A stretch of 64,000 nucleotides of DNA from Bacteroidales bacterium (GTDB lineage: Bacteria; Bacteroidota; Bacteroidia; Bacteroidales; UBA1715), in NCBI GenBank assembly GCA_016714605.1, contig JADKDL010000002.1, positions 372,001 to 436,000 of the forward strand, written 5' to 3'. Numbering within the stretch: the first letter of the stretch is position 1; every line of letters starts with the position of its first letter. The notes under the pieces are model-generated. The model was not told the origin of the DNA. It ran no database searches and worked only from the letters and a program-made list of their open reading frames with translations. Made by a program: the position numbers and the translations under genes. Positions 53,426 through 63,789 of this stretch are shown here, piece after piece.

Positions 53426-53806
53426 ATGAAAATAGGTAAAAAATTATTGTTAATAAGTGTTTTAGTAGTGGTTTTGTCTGCTTCAATTTTTGCCGGACAT
53501 AATTGGAAAAGAGTGAATTATATGGATTCAACTATCTTTTCTGCAATAGTAACCGTTGATAATAAACCTGCAAAAGCCGGTGATATTGTTGGTGCATTTG
53601 TTGGTTCAGAGTAGAATGAGTAAGCTACGGTGTTTATGAATAATGACACGGCTTATATCTCTTCAGTAATACATGGTTTAGAACCGGAAAAAGTGGAATT
53701 TAAATTTTGGCAAGCCGAAACAGATAAGATATTTGTAGTAGATACAACAATTACTTCAATTATGGTGGAAGTGAATTTGTTCAAAATTAAAGTTGCTAAA
53801 AAATAA
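53426..53806 (+). pseudogene. Small secreted T9SS-type surface protein with two in-frame stops
   Basis: 126 codons. Signal peptide (1-23, ending FAGHN) then a beta-rich domain with FSAIVTVDNKPAKAGDIVGAFVGSE, a motif common in Bacteroidota T9SS-exported proteins (usually followed by CRG/CRA). Here the codons after GSE are TAG AAT GAG TAA, after which ATVFMNNDTAYISS and the rest follow in the same frame to TAA 53804-53806. Adding two bases after GAGT and one A before GCT would restore ECRMSKA, so paired indels totalling three bases are a simple explanation; true nonsense mutation is the alternative. Confidence 0.6.
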
Positions 53807-53814
53807 TAACAACT

Positions 53815-54108
53815 TTAATCAATATCGAAAGGATTATATCTTCTTGTATATTTTTGTGTAGCAGAGCCATAAGATCTTCTATTGGCTCTTCTTTTTAGCT
53901 TTTTATTTCTATGCTTTTTTAAGTCGCTATCAGAGCCCATCTTTTTCTTCTTGGCATAGCTATCTGTGCTTAATTCTATTGAAGATCCTGCTGTTGCAAT
54001 GTTTGAATGTAATACATAGGTATTAATCTCAACACTTTCAGAGTTACAAAGTGCTGAATTTCCGCAAATTATTAGTAAAGATATAAATATTACTAATTTT
54101 GTTTTCAT
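53815..54108 (-). CDS. Small basic secreted protein, unknown function
   Basis: 97 residues with a signal peptide (1-20) and a C-terminal half rich in Lys/Arg (KKKKMGSDSDLKKHRNKK, RRANRRSYGS). I do not recognise a family. It converges with the previous gene, leaving 8 bases between stops. An exported, strongly basic peptide might bind polyanions, but this is not shown. Confidence 0.5.
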   Translation of the reverse strand: MKTKLVIFISLLIICGNSALCNSESVEINTYVLHSNIATAGSSIELSTDSYAKKKKMGSDSDLKKHRNKKLKRRANRRSYGSATQKYTRRYNPFDID

Positions 54109-54355
54109 GTGTTTGTTTTTTAATTGTTTTTTTTATTCTTTCAAACGGTACATTTATTCTGACAATCTTTTTTTATATATATTGTAAGGAATAACACAAT
54201 TATTGCTACCTATAGGAGATTAAAATTTTATAGCGAAATATAGTTAATTTGATTCTATGCTTCAAAGAAAAAAAAGGTGATTTAAGTTGCTTGTAAAGGG
54301 GAATTAATATCATTCTTTAAATTTTTTTACAGAGATGTATATTAAAAAAATAAGT

Positions 54356-54363
54356 TATATTTG
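54356..54363 (+). promoter_or_regulatory. Candidate -7 promoter box of the lipoprotein gene
   Basis: TATATTTG, perfect TAnnTTTG, 64 bases before ATG 54428. The other bases of 54109-54355 show no gene. Confidence 0.5.
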
Positions 54364-54427
54364 CAGAGTTTAAATTTTAAAATTATTTTATTTAAGTATA
54401 ACTATTATTAACCAAAATTATTTAATT

Positions 54428-55256
54428 ATGAAAAAATTGCATTTATTATTAGTTGGAATGTTAGCACTTAGTGTTAGTTTATTTACAAGTTGTGGTGAAG
54501 AAGAAGTAGATCCAGAAGCACCAAAATTAAACTGGACAAATTATGACGGAAGTGATAAATCAGTTTTAGTAGGTGAAGCTGTTTCTTTTGAATTTGAAAT
54601 TGAAAAAGTAACAAATGACATTAAAAGTGTAGAAGTATACTATACAGTAGGCTCTGGTGATGATTTTTATCTTTGTAATACCGCTGATAGTTCTAGTGCT
54701 CCTAAAGATGGTGATAAAATAAAAGTATCTAAAACATTCACTGGTGTTGGAGTTTATCCTTTTGTATTTGTTGTTACAGATAAAGAAGATTTGAAATTTA
54801 CAGATACTGTAAATGTAACTGTTGAGGCTGCTTTTAACTGATCAAGGTTCTAAAACTTTAGGTGCTTCAGGTGCTTCAACAGGTAGTTATTATTCAGTTG
54901 AAACTAACACAGTTTATACAACAGCTGATGCTAAAACAAATGTTGCAAAAATTAATATCGTTTATAACTATGATGCTACTGACGGAGCACAAGTTTATTC
55001 ACCAAAATTAAGTACAGCATTAGGCTCTTTGACTGGTGTAACTGAAACTAAATTCGTTAAATCTACAATTGCTTTTGCAACTGCAAAACCAGCTGATTTA
55101 ACGGCTGTAACTCCTACTGAAACAAAAATTAAAAACCTTGCAAAAGACGATGTTATTGTTTTTAAAACTGAAGCTGGTAAAATGGGTATTTTCTTAGTTG
55201 AAAGTATTGTTGCTAGTGCAGATGGAACTGCCGTATTAAAGATTAAAGTGAAATAG
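54428..55256 (+). CDS. Lipoprotein with two beta-sandwich halves (frameshifted)
   Basis: Signal peptide ending in the lipobox LFTSC22, followed by acidic residues (GEEEVDPE), a pattern linked with surface export of lipoproteins in Bacteroidota. The first half (to about 135) is an Ig-like domain (GEAVSFEFEIEK ... VNVTVEA). A T4 run near 54831 shifts the frame; the second half (LTDQGSKTLGASGASTGSYYSVETN ... ILKIKVK) continues to 55256. Total about 275 residues. Function unknown. A 15-bp terminator follows. Confidence 0.75.
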
Positions 55257-55284
55257 TTTTAGAAATAAAACATATTTTATACCT

Positions 55285-55325
55285 AAAAAGGGTTGATAAC
55301 TAATAATTATCAACCCTTTTTGATT
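55285..55325 (+). terminator. Rho-independent terminator after the lipoprotein gene
   Basis: Perfect 15-bp stem (55285-55299 with 55307-55321) with a 7-base loop and T-rich 3' arm. Confidence 0.9.
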
Positions 55326-55511
55326 AAAACAGTAATGTTTAATATCTTGCTTCAAAGAAAACTAACAATCAATCAGGCATAAAAACATTCGTTTTTTTTG
55401 AATTGAGAATTTTTAGTAATAGCCTCATTTGTAATATGTAAACTTAGGATTTTATTAATTACTGTTTTGATTTGCAAGTTTTGTTTGTGCTAAATTTTTA
55501 ATTTAAAAAAG

Positions 55512-57461
55512 ATGAGAATTTTATTAATTCAACCAATTGTATTTACCGATGTAGAATACCGTGTGGCACTGTCTGTACCATATTTAGGCATTAAATCTCT
55601 TTTTGCACCGCATGCCTTAGCAACTATTGCAGCACTTACGCCACCTGAACATGAAGTAGTTATTTTTGATGAAGCTATTGAGGGTGAAATTGAAAAAGCA
55701 TCATTTACTATTAAGGATTTTGATATTGTTGGCGTACACATAACAACAAATTTGGTTGATAGATGTTTTCAAATTGCATCATATTTTGAGGTGAATGCTC
55801 CAAAGGTTTATCGTGTAGCAGGAGGTATTGGTATCTCATTAATATCTAAAGAAAAAACCGAGTGCTTTCAGTCACTCTTTTATGGTGAAGCAGAAGAAAC
55901 TTGGGTTTCTTTTATAAGCGATTTTATAGATAATAACCCAAGTAAAATATATAGAAAATATACACACCCCAACATGGAACAAGTTCCTATTCCTCGTTGG
56001 GATTTGATTAAAAACAATATATCAAAGTACGGTACCGTACCTATTCAGACAACAAGAGGCTGCCCTTTCGATTGTAATTTCTGTAATGTGATTTATACCT
56101 ATGGTCGGAAAATGAGGTTTAAAACCATTGCACAAGTCATCGAAGAGGTTAAGTATTTATATTCACTTGGTGTGAAAAATTTATTTTTTGCCGATGATAA
56201 TTTTGCCGGAAATAAAAAATATTGCAAAGATTTACTAAAACAATTAAAAACTTTAAACAATAGTTTTAAAGTTCCGCTTACGTTCATGACTCAGCTTGAC
56301 ATTACTATTGCTCAAGATGATGAGTTGCTTGAACTTCTAGCCGATTCTAATTTTGTAGAAGTAATGATAGGTATTGAATCTATTAATGTCTCTTCGCTTT
56401 TAGAGGTTAATAAACTGCAGAATACCAAAAATGACATAACCGATGCGGTACTTAAAATTCAATCGTACGGAATTTCTGTTTTTGCTCACATGATTGCCGG
56501 TTTCGACAATGATACGGTAGACACGTTTGAGCATATCGAATTGTTCTTTAAAAAAGCAAATTTAACTGAGTATCTCCTACATCCGCTTATGGCGCCTCCG
56601 GGTACTAAGTTGTGGTACAAATATAAAAGAGAATCACGGGTTATTGATGTAGAATCTACCGTGCTCAAAAACTCAACCGATATTGTGCCTAACATCGTCC
56701 CTAAAAGCATGAGCAGAGTGGAACTCATGGGTGGTTTGCTTTCGTTTTGGAATAAAGTTTCTGATGTGGAACATAATTTCTTGCGGGCTCAAGCTTATAT
56801 CGATGGTATTCAGCGAATTCCAAATATTAAAAATCCTGGAATTGCAGAATTGATGAAAATGAGAAAAGAGATTTTTAATACATTTATTTATTTTAGTTTC
56901 AAAGCTAATAAAAAAGATAGAAGTGCTTTTTTGAAATTGATTAGGAAAATGATAAAAAAATCGCCCCTTTTGGTAAATAGAGTGATTTTTCTTTATACAA
57001 ATTATTTAATGGGAGTAAAGCGTGTTAAGATATATACTAATATGCTTTCTGAACAAATTAAGAATGAATCAAAATCAGATTTTAGTTTAAATATACTCAA
57101 TTCTGATGTTCCAATTTCTGAAAATATAATAAAGAATATAAGCGAGATTTTTCATTTTACAAGTGATATAATTATAGAACATTTAACGTCGAAAGAACTG
57201 GCTCAAGATGTTTTGATCGAATCTGTTACCGATTTTAATGATTTGTTTGGTGCCGATTTTATAGAATTTGACACACATCAGAAACAAAATTTAAGAGTTT
57301 GCACTGTACGGGTTATTAATTCCGGAGATTGGAAGGGAAATAAAGAAAGTAAAGAAAAGGAGAATGTTATTTCTAAGGGATTAAATCTTGATAATCATCA
57401 AGATTTGTTAAATATACTTGATAATAATATAAGATTCAAAAATCAATTACTTACCAAATAG
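55512..57461 (+). CDS. B12-binding-domain radical SAM protein with long C-terminal extension
   Basis: 649 residues. An N-terminal cobalamin-binding-like Rossmann domain (about 1-140; no DxHxxG motif, as usual for this class), then a radical SAM core with C184-x3-C188-x2-C191 in TTRGCPFDCNFCN, FFADDNF and GIESINVSSL. DUF4070-like sequence follows (YLLHPLMAPPGTKLWYKY). The last 190 residues or so show no domain I recognise. Relatives include lipid or small-molecule methylases, but the reaction here cannot be named. It stands alone between terminators. Confidence 0.8.
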   Translation: MRILLIQPIVFTDVEYRVALSVPYLGIKSLFAPHALATIAALTPPEHEVVIFDEAIEGEIEKASFTIKDFDIVGVHITTNLVDRCFQIASYFEVNAPKVYRVAGGIGISLISKEKTECFQSLFYGEAEETWVSFISDFIDNNPSKIYRKYTHPNMEQVPIPRWDLIKNNISKYGTVPIQTTRGCPFDCNFCNVIYTYGRKMRFKTIAQVIEEVKYLYSLGVKNLFFADDNFAGNKKYCKDLLKQLKTLNNSFKVPLTFMTQLDITIAQDDELLELLADSNFVEVMIGIESINVSSLLEVNKLQNTKNDITDAVLKIQSYGISVFAHMIAGFDNDTVDTFEHIELFFKKANLTEYLLHPLMAPPGTKLWYKYKRESRVIDVESTVLKNSTDIVPNIVPKSMSRVELMGGLLSFWNKVSDVEHNFLRAQAYIDGIQRIPNIKNPGIAELMKMRKEIFNTFIYFSFKANKKDRSAFLKLIRKMIKKSPLLVNRVIFLYTNYLMGVKRVKIYTNMLSEQIKNESKSDFSLNILNSDVPISENIIKNISEIFHFTSDIIIEHLTSKELAQDVLIESVTDFNDLFGADFIEFDTHQKQNLRVCTVRVINSGDWKGNKESKEKENVISKGLNLDNHQDLLNILDNNIRFKNQLLTK

Positions 57462-57466
57462 ATTAA

Positions 57467-57507
57467 ATTATAAAGTCTGAAATTAGAAAAATTTCAGACT
57501 TTATAAT
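57467..57507. terminator. Bidirectional terminator
   Basis: Perfect 18-bp stem (57467-57484 with 57490-57507), 5-base loop, between the convergent radical SAM and HU genes. Confidence 0.9.
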
Positions 57508-57549
57508 GATGTTAATTTTTTTTACTATATGTAAAAAATCTATTTTTTT

Positions 57550-57822
57550 TTATTGAATAGACTCATCTAAAGCTTTACCAGGCTTAAATTTTGCAACTTT
57601 TTTCGCAGCAATTTTAATTTCTTTTCCGGTTTGCGGATTTCTACCTGTACGTTCAGATCTTTGGCTCACACCAAAAGTTCCAAAACCTACTAATTGTACA
57701 CTGTCACCTTTAGAAAGTGCTCCTTTTACTGCAGACATTAATGCATTCAGTGCTTTTTCTGAATCAACTTTTGTTAAACCTGCTTCTTCTGATATAGCAG
57801 CTACTAATTCCGATTTATTCAT
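57550..57822 (-). CDS. HU family DNA-binding protein
   Basis: 90 residues, canonical HU/IHF: MNKSELVAAISEEAGL, the dimer core VQLVGFGTFGV and the DNA-intercalating arm with RNPQTGKEI. Nucleoid-associated protein that bends DNA. A -33/-7 promoter lies 35 bases upstream. Confidence 0.95.
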   Translation of the reverse strand: MNKSELVAAISEEAGLTKVDSEKALNALMSAVKGALSKGDSVQLVGFGTFGVSQRSERTGRNPQTGKEIKIAAKKVAKFKPGKALDESIQ

Positions 57823-57856
57823 GTTTTTTAGTTTTTATTAAATTATCAATGTAATT

Positions 57857-57886
57857 CAAATATATAAAAAAAAACTATATTTCAAA
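57857..57886 (-). promoter_or_regulatory. Promoter of the HU gene
   Basis: On the minus strand TTTG (57886-57883), 18 bases, then TATATTTG (57864-57857), a very good Bacteroidota promoter. Confidence 0.6.
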
Positions 57887-58003
57887 TAAGTATAAAACAA
57901 AATAAATAAAAATCTTAAATACTAAGTTTAATAATAATAAGGTAAGGGAGTTATTATAGTAAAACGAAGCGCAGAGGCTGTTTTGGAATTGAAAATTAAA
58001 AAG

Positions 58004-58077
58004 TGACTCCGCAGGGATTCGAACCCCGAACCTTCTGATCCGTAGTCAAATGCTCTATCCAATTAAGCTACGGAGCC
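58004..58077 (-). tRNA. tRNA-Arg (anticodon ACG)
   Basis: 74 nt. Acceptor GGCTCCG pairs with CGGAGTC (one G-U), the anticodon loop is CTACGGA between TTTGA/TCAGA-type arms, and the T arm carries GGTTCGAATCC. Anticodon ACG reads CGU/CGC/CGA after A34 deamination. CCA is not encoded. The 286 bases up to 58363 hold only a promoter-like box. Confidence 0.93.
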
Positions 58078-58224
58078 TTTTTAATATTCCCTTATTTCAG
58101 GGCTGCAAATATATTACTGTTTTTTTTATTTTCAAATCTTTTTTTTATTTTTTTATTTTTCAATTTTCATTTATGGTTATTTATTATATTTTCAATTAAT
58201 GTATTGCAATTGCATTCATATTTT

Positions 58225-58232
58225 TATATTTG
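58225..58232 (+). promoter_or_regulatory. Candidate -7 promoter box upstream of the AsmA-like gene
   Basis: TATATTTG, perfect TAnnTTTG, with TTG in range upstream (58205 or 58211). ATG 58364 is about 130 bases downstream. Confidence 0.4.
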
Positions 58233-58363
58233 TGTATATGCTATTATTAAAATGAAGATGTCAATATTTAGTTGAGTACAAATAAAGTTAAAAATTAATA
58301 GTTTTATAATCAGATGTTTTGATAGTTTGAAATAATTTAAATGAATTTATATAAAACGTATTT

Positions 58364-61016
58364 ATGAAAAAAGTATTTAAAATTACAGGTTTAGTCGTGC
58401 TTTTGTTGCTTGTTTTTGTGATTTTATCACCTTTTTTATTTAAGGGTAAAATTTTAAAATTAGCCAAGAGCGAAATAAGTAATTATGTTGATGCTAAAGT
58501 TGATTTTTCGGATCTCGACTTAACTATATTTAAAAGCTTTCCTTCGTTCACTATTAGTGTTTCAGATATCAGTGTTCTTGGCATTGGTCGTTTTGAAGGT
58601 GATACTCTCGCTCTAATAAAAATATTTATGTAGATGTTGATTTTATGAGCGTTGTAGCTGGTGGGAAAATTGGGGTATCAAAAATTGTTCTTAATACTCC
58701 ATATTTTAATGGTATAATGTTGGCCGATAGTACTGCAAACTGGGATATTGCTAAAGCTGATACTGCTAGCACTCCTTCTGATACTGCATCTGCTCCTTTG
58801 GAATACAAAATTTCATTAAAGCATTTCGAAATAATTGATGCACATGTAAATTATTCTGATTTTACATCGGGTACTTTTTTGAAAGTCAAGAATTTTGACA
58901 TGAAGCTTAATGGTGATTTTTCTGAGAAAAAAACAATGCTTGACAATACCATTTCAATTGAAGATTTGTTCCTTGAAATGAGTAAGATAACATATCTAAA
59001 TCATGCAAATTTCGCTTTTGATGCAAAAATTGATGCTGATATGGAGAATAGTAAGTTCTCATTCCTTGATAATTCATTGAAAATAAATGCAATGGAGTTG
59101 CTTTTTCAAGGCTGGGTTTTACTTAATGGAAACGATATTGATATGGATGTTTCTTTTGGTCTAAAAAATACTGATTTTAAAGAATTATTATCTCTAATAC
59201 CAGGTGCTTATAAAACAGACTTTGAGAATGTAAAAACAGAAGGGATTTTATCTTTTAATGGAAATGCAAAGGGTAAATATTCTGATAGTTTAGAGCTTTA
59301 TCCAGCTTTCAATTTAATTTTGAAAGTTGCAGATGCTTCTGTTAAATATCCTGACCTGCCAGGTACAATCAAAAATATTCAGCTAGATCTTACTATTGAT
59401 AATGCCGATGGCGTTCTTGATAATACTATTATTGATTTAAAGCAATTACATTTAGAATTAAATAAAAATCCTTTTGATATAAAATTGCTTGTAAAAACTC
59501 CATTATCCGACCCTTATCTTAATTGTAAACTTATTGGAAATTTGGAACTCTCTGAAATGAAAATTTCATTCCTCTTGATTCGACTGAACTGCAAGGACAA
59601 ATAAATTCTAATATTGCTGTAGAATGTTTTGTGTCTCAGATCGAGAAAGAAGAGTACGAAAAAGTGAAAGCTGAAGGTGATTTAACCATTTCTAATTTTA
59701 AATATGTAGATGCAGATTTTCCTCAAGGAATATTAATATCAAATGCAAGTTTTCAATTTTCTCCACAGTATTTGAATATTCTTCAGTTGAATTCAATAAT
59801 TGGAAAGTCTGATTTCTCTATAACTGGTAAAATTGAGAATTTTATTCCGTACATTTTAGCTAATCAAACAATTATTGGTGATATTACATTTAATTCAACA
59901 TATTTAGACATAGATGAATTAATGGGTACTGAGCAAGATGATGCCACAATTGACTCAGCGACTAGTACTGTAGATAGTTCAAATTCAGAACCTTTACAAA
60001 TACCTAGTAATATTAAGTTTAATTTAAACACAAATATTTCAACAATAATTTATGATGGCATCAAGATTACTAGCGAATCGGGTCAGATAAGCATAAACAA
60101 TACAATTGCAGAAATAAAAAATTTAAAGCTAAAAGTCCTTGATGGGAATGTTAAATTGCAAGGTCTTTTTAATACTCAGAATCCTTATAAACCATTTATT
60201 GATATAAACCTAGATGTAGATAGACTTTCTATCGTTGAAACGTACAATACATTTGATATTATAAAGGAAATGGTGCCATTTGCAAAATATTGCAAGGGTA
60301 TTTTTGGTTTGAATATTGATTTTTCGTCAATGTTAGATGCTGAATTATCGCCTGTTTTAAAATCTGTAAATGGTAAAGGTAACGTTCTGACAAAAAACAT
60401 AACCTTATCTGAATCCAAAATCCAAGGTGTTCTGGCTGATAAACTTAAACAAGAAAAGTATAAAACTATAGAATTAAAAGATATGAAAATATCTTTTGAA
60501 ATTATTAATGGAACAATTAAGACCAATCCGTTTGACTTTAATTTTAGTGGTAACACATCATCTGTTTCGGGCAGTAGTAGTCTAGATCAGTCAATTAATT
60601 ATGTAATGAATATTGCGGTTCCAAAAAGTAATCTTGGAAACGCAAACGAATTTATAGATGGACTTATGTCGCAGTTGCCCACTATTGGTGGAGTAAAACC
60701 TACTCTAGGCGATAAATTGTTTTTTGATATTGTAATGAAAGGTAATATTCTTAATCCAAAAATTTCTTTTATACCAAAAACCTCTGCAAGTGGTGCTAGT
60801 GTAACCGATCAACTGAAAAATGAGTTAACTAAGAAGAAAGAAGAGCTTAAACAGGAAATAGATAAAGCTAAACAAGAGGCAGTTAAACAAATAGAGGAAA
60901 CCAAACAAAATGTTACCAACGAGGTGAAAAAAGAGGTTGAAGAAACTAAAACTGAGGTGAAAAAAGAAGTGAAAAAAGAAGCTCAGAAAAACTTAAAGAA
61001 ATTGTTGAATAAATAG
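58364..61016 (+). CDS. AsmA-like family protein with K/E-rich C-terminal tail (frameshifted)
   Basis: About 880 residues. Anchor (about 1-24), the AsmA N-terminal sequence VDFSDLDLTIFKSFPSFTISVSDISVLG, long beta-strand region and the AsmA C-terminal domain (GKGNVLTKNITLSESKIQGVLADKLK ... PTLGDKLFFDIVMKGNILNPKIS). The final 75 residues are an amphipathic Lys/Glu/Gln helix. The frame changes at about 58615-58640 and about 59565-59600 (A or T runs), each time with family sequence on both sides. AsmA-like proteins affect outer-membrane lipid or protein balance; it is the second such protein in the window besides TamB. Confidence 0.8.
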
Positions 61017-61039
61017 TTGCGTTTAAAATTTTGATTTGT

Positions 61040-61101
61040 AAATATTTTATTATTATGTTCTTATGATTAAAGTAAGAGCTTGATAATAAAATATTTTTTT
61101 T
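61040..61101 (+). terminator. Possible terminator after the AsmA-like gene
   Basis: 14-bp all-AT stem (61040-61053 with 61083-61096), long loop (29 bases) and a T tail. Weak because it has no G-C pairs. Nothing else was seen up to 61307. Confidence 0.35.
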
Positions 61102-61307
61102 AGAATTAAAGCATTAAATATAATTCTGTACTTTTAGAATGTTCTGTAATTCATTGAAAAACATCCTTGTAAATAATCTTATTATTTTAGATAATGTAAA
61201 AGAGTATCTTGAAGAAGATATAAATATGATATTTATTACCTATATAAAATTTGTCTCTTAAAATCTATTTATTATATTTACCCACTAGACAATAAAATTT
61301 ATTCTTT

Positions 61308-63591
61308 ATGATTAAGAAAACAACACTTCAAGGTTATGTTGTCATATTAGCTGTTTCGTTAGTTATTTTTCTGCTTACTAATGTAATAGCTGTTTATTCG
61401 TATTACGAAAATGTTTTTTTCGAATCCTTTATTCAAATACATAGAGAATTTCCGGTAATGTATGTGTTTAATATATTTATTATTATAGGATTACCTTTGA
61501 TTGGGGCTTATGTATATTATAGATTTTATGAATTATTGCTAATCCATGAATCTGAGAATAACCAAATAAAAGAGAGTATTAATGCAAGTATATTATATAC
61601 AAAAAAACTGATTGATAATGATTTGAATTTTGACCTTGAAGTTCAGTCAGATGATGTTTTGGGTACTTCATTAAAGACATTGAGAAATAGACTATTGTCG
61701 AGTAGAGAAGAGGAACAACAACGCAAAAAAGATGATGAACAGCGAAATTGGTCGACCGTTGGGTTGGCTAAATTTGCCGATATATTAAGGTTAAATAATA
61801 ATAATAATCTTACCGAATTAGGATACAGCGTAGTAAGTAATTTGGTGAAATATTTAGATGCTAACCAAGGAGGATTTTATGTGTATGTAAAGTCTGCCGA
61901 TAAAAATGAAAGAGATTATTTTGAGCTTTCGGGTTGTTACGCCTATGAAAGAAGACGAATGATTTCGCAAAAAATTAATATTGGAGATGGTTTAGTAGGT
62001 AGATGCGGAATAGAGCGTGAATCTATTTATTTGACTGATATTCCGAAAGATTATATTAAAATTACATCAGGTTTAGGTAAAGAAGTGCCTACAATATTGT
62101 TGTTAGTTCCATTGATAGTAAATGACAGCTTGCAAGGCGTAATGGAAATTGCATCTTTCAAAGAACTTGAAAAATATCAAATAGAATTTATAGAGAACGT
62201 TGCAGAAATTGCAGCGTCAACAATTGCAGGCGTAAAAATTAATATTCAGACGGCTAAACTTCTCGAAGAGTCTAGAGCACAAGGTGCCAAATTATCCAGA
62301 CAAGAAGAGGAGATGAGGCAAAATATGGAAGAGATGAAGATGCTTCAAAAGGAAGCTGCCTTGCAAAGCGAAGAGTTTGTGAGCTTCTCTAATTCCGTAA
62401 ACCATACAATGATTAGAGCCGACTTTATTGTTGATGGTACCTTACTTTATGCTAATACCAAATTTTTAAATAAATTAGGATATTCAGGTAATTCAGAAGT
62501 AGAAGGTAAAAGTATTTTCAATTTCATTAACCCCAAAGATCACGATTGGTTCAATAAGATATGGTCAAATCTCTCAAAAGGGGGAAGGCACTATGAAGGT
62601 TTTATGAAACAAATGGCAAAAGACGGCAGAGATGTTTGGACACTTTCTACTTATACCTGTGTAAAAGATGACAGCCAAAATGTGGTGAAAATTTTATTTC
62701 TAGCAATTGACACAACCGAATTTAAGAAGCAAAGTATTCGGTATGAAGGAATGATAGCTGCTCTAAATAGATCAAACTTAAGAGCTGAATTTTCTATGAT
62801 GGGTGAGGTTGTTGAGTGTAATACCAATTATCAGAATGCTTTAGATTTTTCAATTGATGAAATTACAAAGCTTACTATCTTTGAGCTTATAGATGTAATT
62901 GATGCCAGTAAAATAAAGAAAAATTGGCGTCAGATACTTAAAAATATACCTTATGACGAAACTTTAAAATATAATAATAAGGAAGGTAAAGAAATTTGGC
63001 TCAATGGCGTATTTGCACCTGTAAAAGATATGTATGGAGATATCTCTAGTATTGTATTCATGGGGCATAACATCTCAGAACAAGTACTTGTAGAACGACA
63101 AGTCGAAAGCCAAAATGCGATACTCAAAAAACAAGAAAAACAGTTGCAAGAAAATCAACTTATTCTAGAGCAGAAATTGAAAGAGGCTACCGATGAAATG
63201 CGTTCGCAATTAGATAAAATTGAAAGAATTAAAATTCTGAATGAGAAAACTTTAGAAGGTGCACTTGACGGTATTTTTACATTTTCTGAAACGGGTAAAA
63301 TTACATTTCTTTAATAGAGCTGCTCAATTGTTGTGGGGATATTCTGCTTCTGATGTAATTGGAAAAGATGTGAAAATACTATTTTCTGATGCCATTATAG
63401 CTTCAAATGATTTTGTGAATTCTATTGTTAATACTTATAGCGAGAAAATTGTTGGGGTTAGGCAAGAAATTCTTATTTCTGATATTAATAAAAATGAAAA
63501 ATCTGTATTGATACTTCTTTCCGAAGCTTCATATGGTGACGACCAAACGTTTACCGCTTTTGTACAGAATATTGAAGTTGAATTGTTTTAA
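61308..63591 (+). CDS. Two-TM sensor protein with GAF and PAS domains, no catalytic output (frameshifted)
   Basis: About 760 residues. Two membrane helices (about 9-30 and 48-67) with HAMP-like linker, GAF domain (about 155-310; NIGDGLVGRCG, VPLIVNDSLQGVMEIASF), coiled coil, and three PAS domains (about 380-475, 490-600, and the last from EGALDGIFTF). The frame breaks near 63310 (ATTTCTTTAAT); with one extra T it reads ITFFNRAAQLLWGYSASDVIGKD and continues to 63591. There is no HisKA, GGDEF or methyl-accepting domain, so it must act through a partner, perhaps the receptor-like gene starting at 63790. Confidence 0.8.
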
Positions 63592-63615
63592 TTACAGCTT
63601 TGTAGTCATTATAAT

Positions 63616-63691
63616 ATGAGATAAAGCATACTATCTCATGTTTCTTGTTTTATTATTTTAATAATGTAAATCATATTACTATTTACATTAT
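63616..63691 (+). terminator. Two successive hairpins after the sensor gene
   Basis: First: 8-bp ATGAGATA/TATCTCAT stem (63616-63623 with 63632-63639), followed by a T-rich stretch. Second: perfect 11-bp ATAATGTAAAT stem (63661-63671 with 63681-63691), 9-base loop. The first is the better terminator. Confidence 0.5.
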
Positions 63692-63789
63692 CTCAATGTC
63701 TAAAATTTCAATTCATTAACTGTTTTTTTGTTACTTGCTACTATTATAATTAATATAATAAATAGGTAAAAACAATATAATTTATTTAT

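Noticed and set aside
2395..63320. Programmed ribosomal frameshifting in the split genes
   Set aside because: Too many unrelated genes are affected, the shifts go in either direction and no common slippery heptamer or downstream structure is seen.
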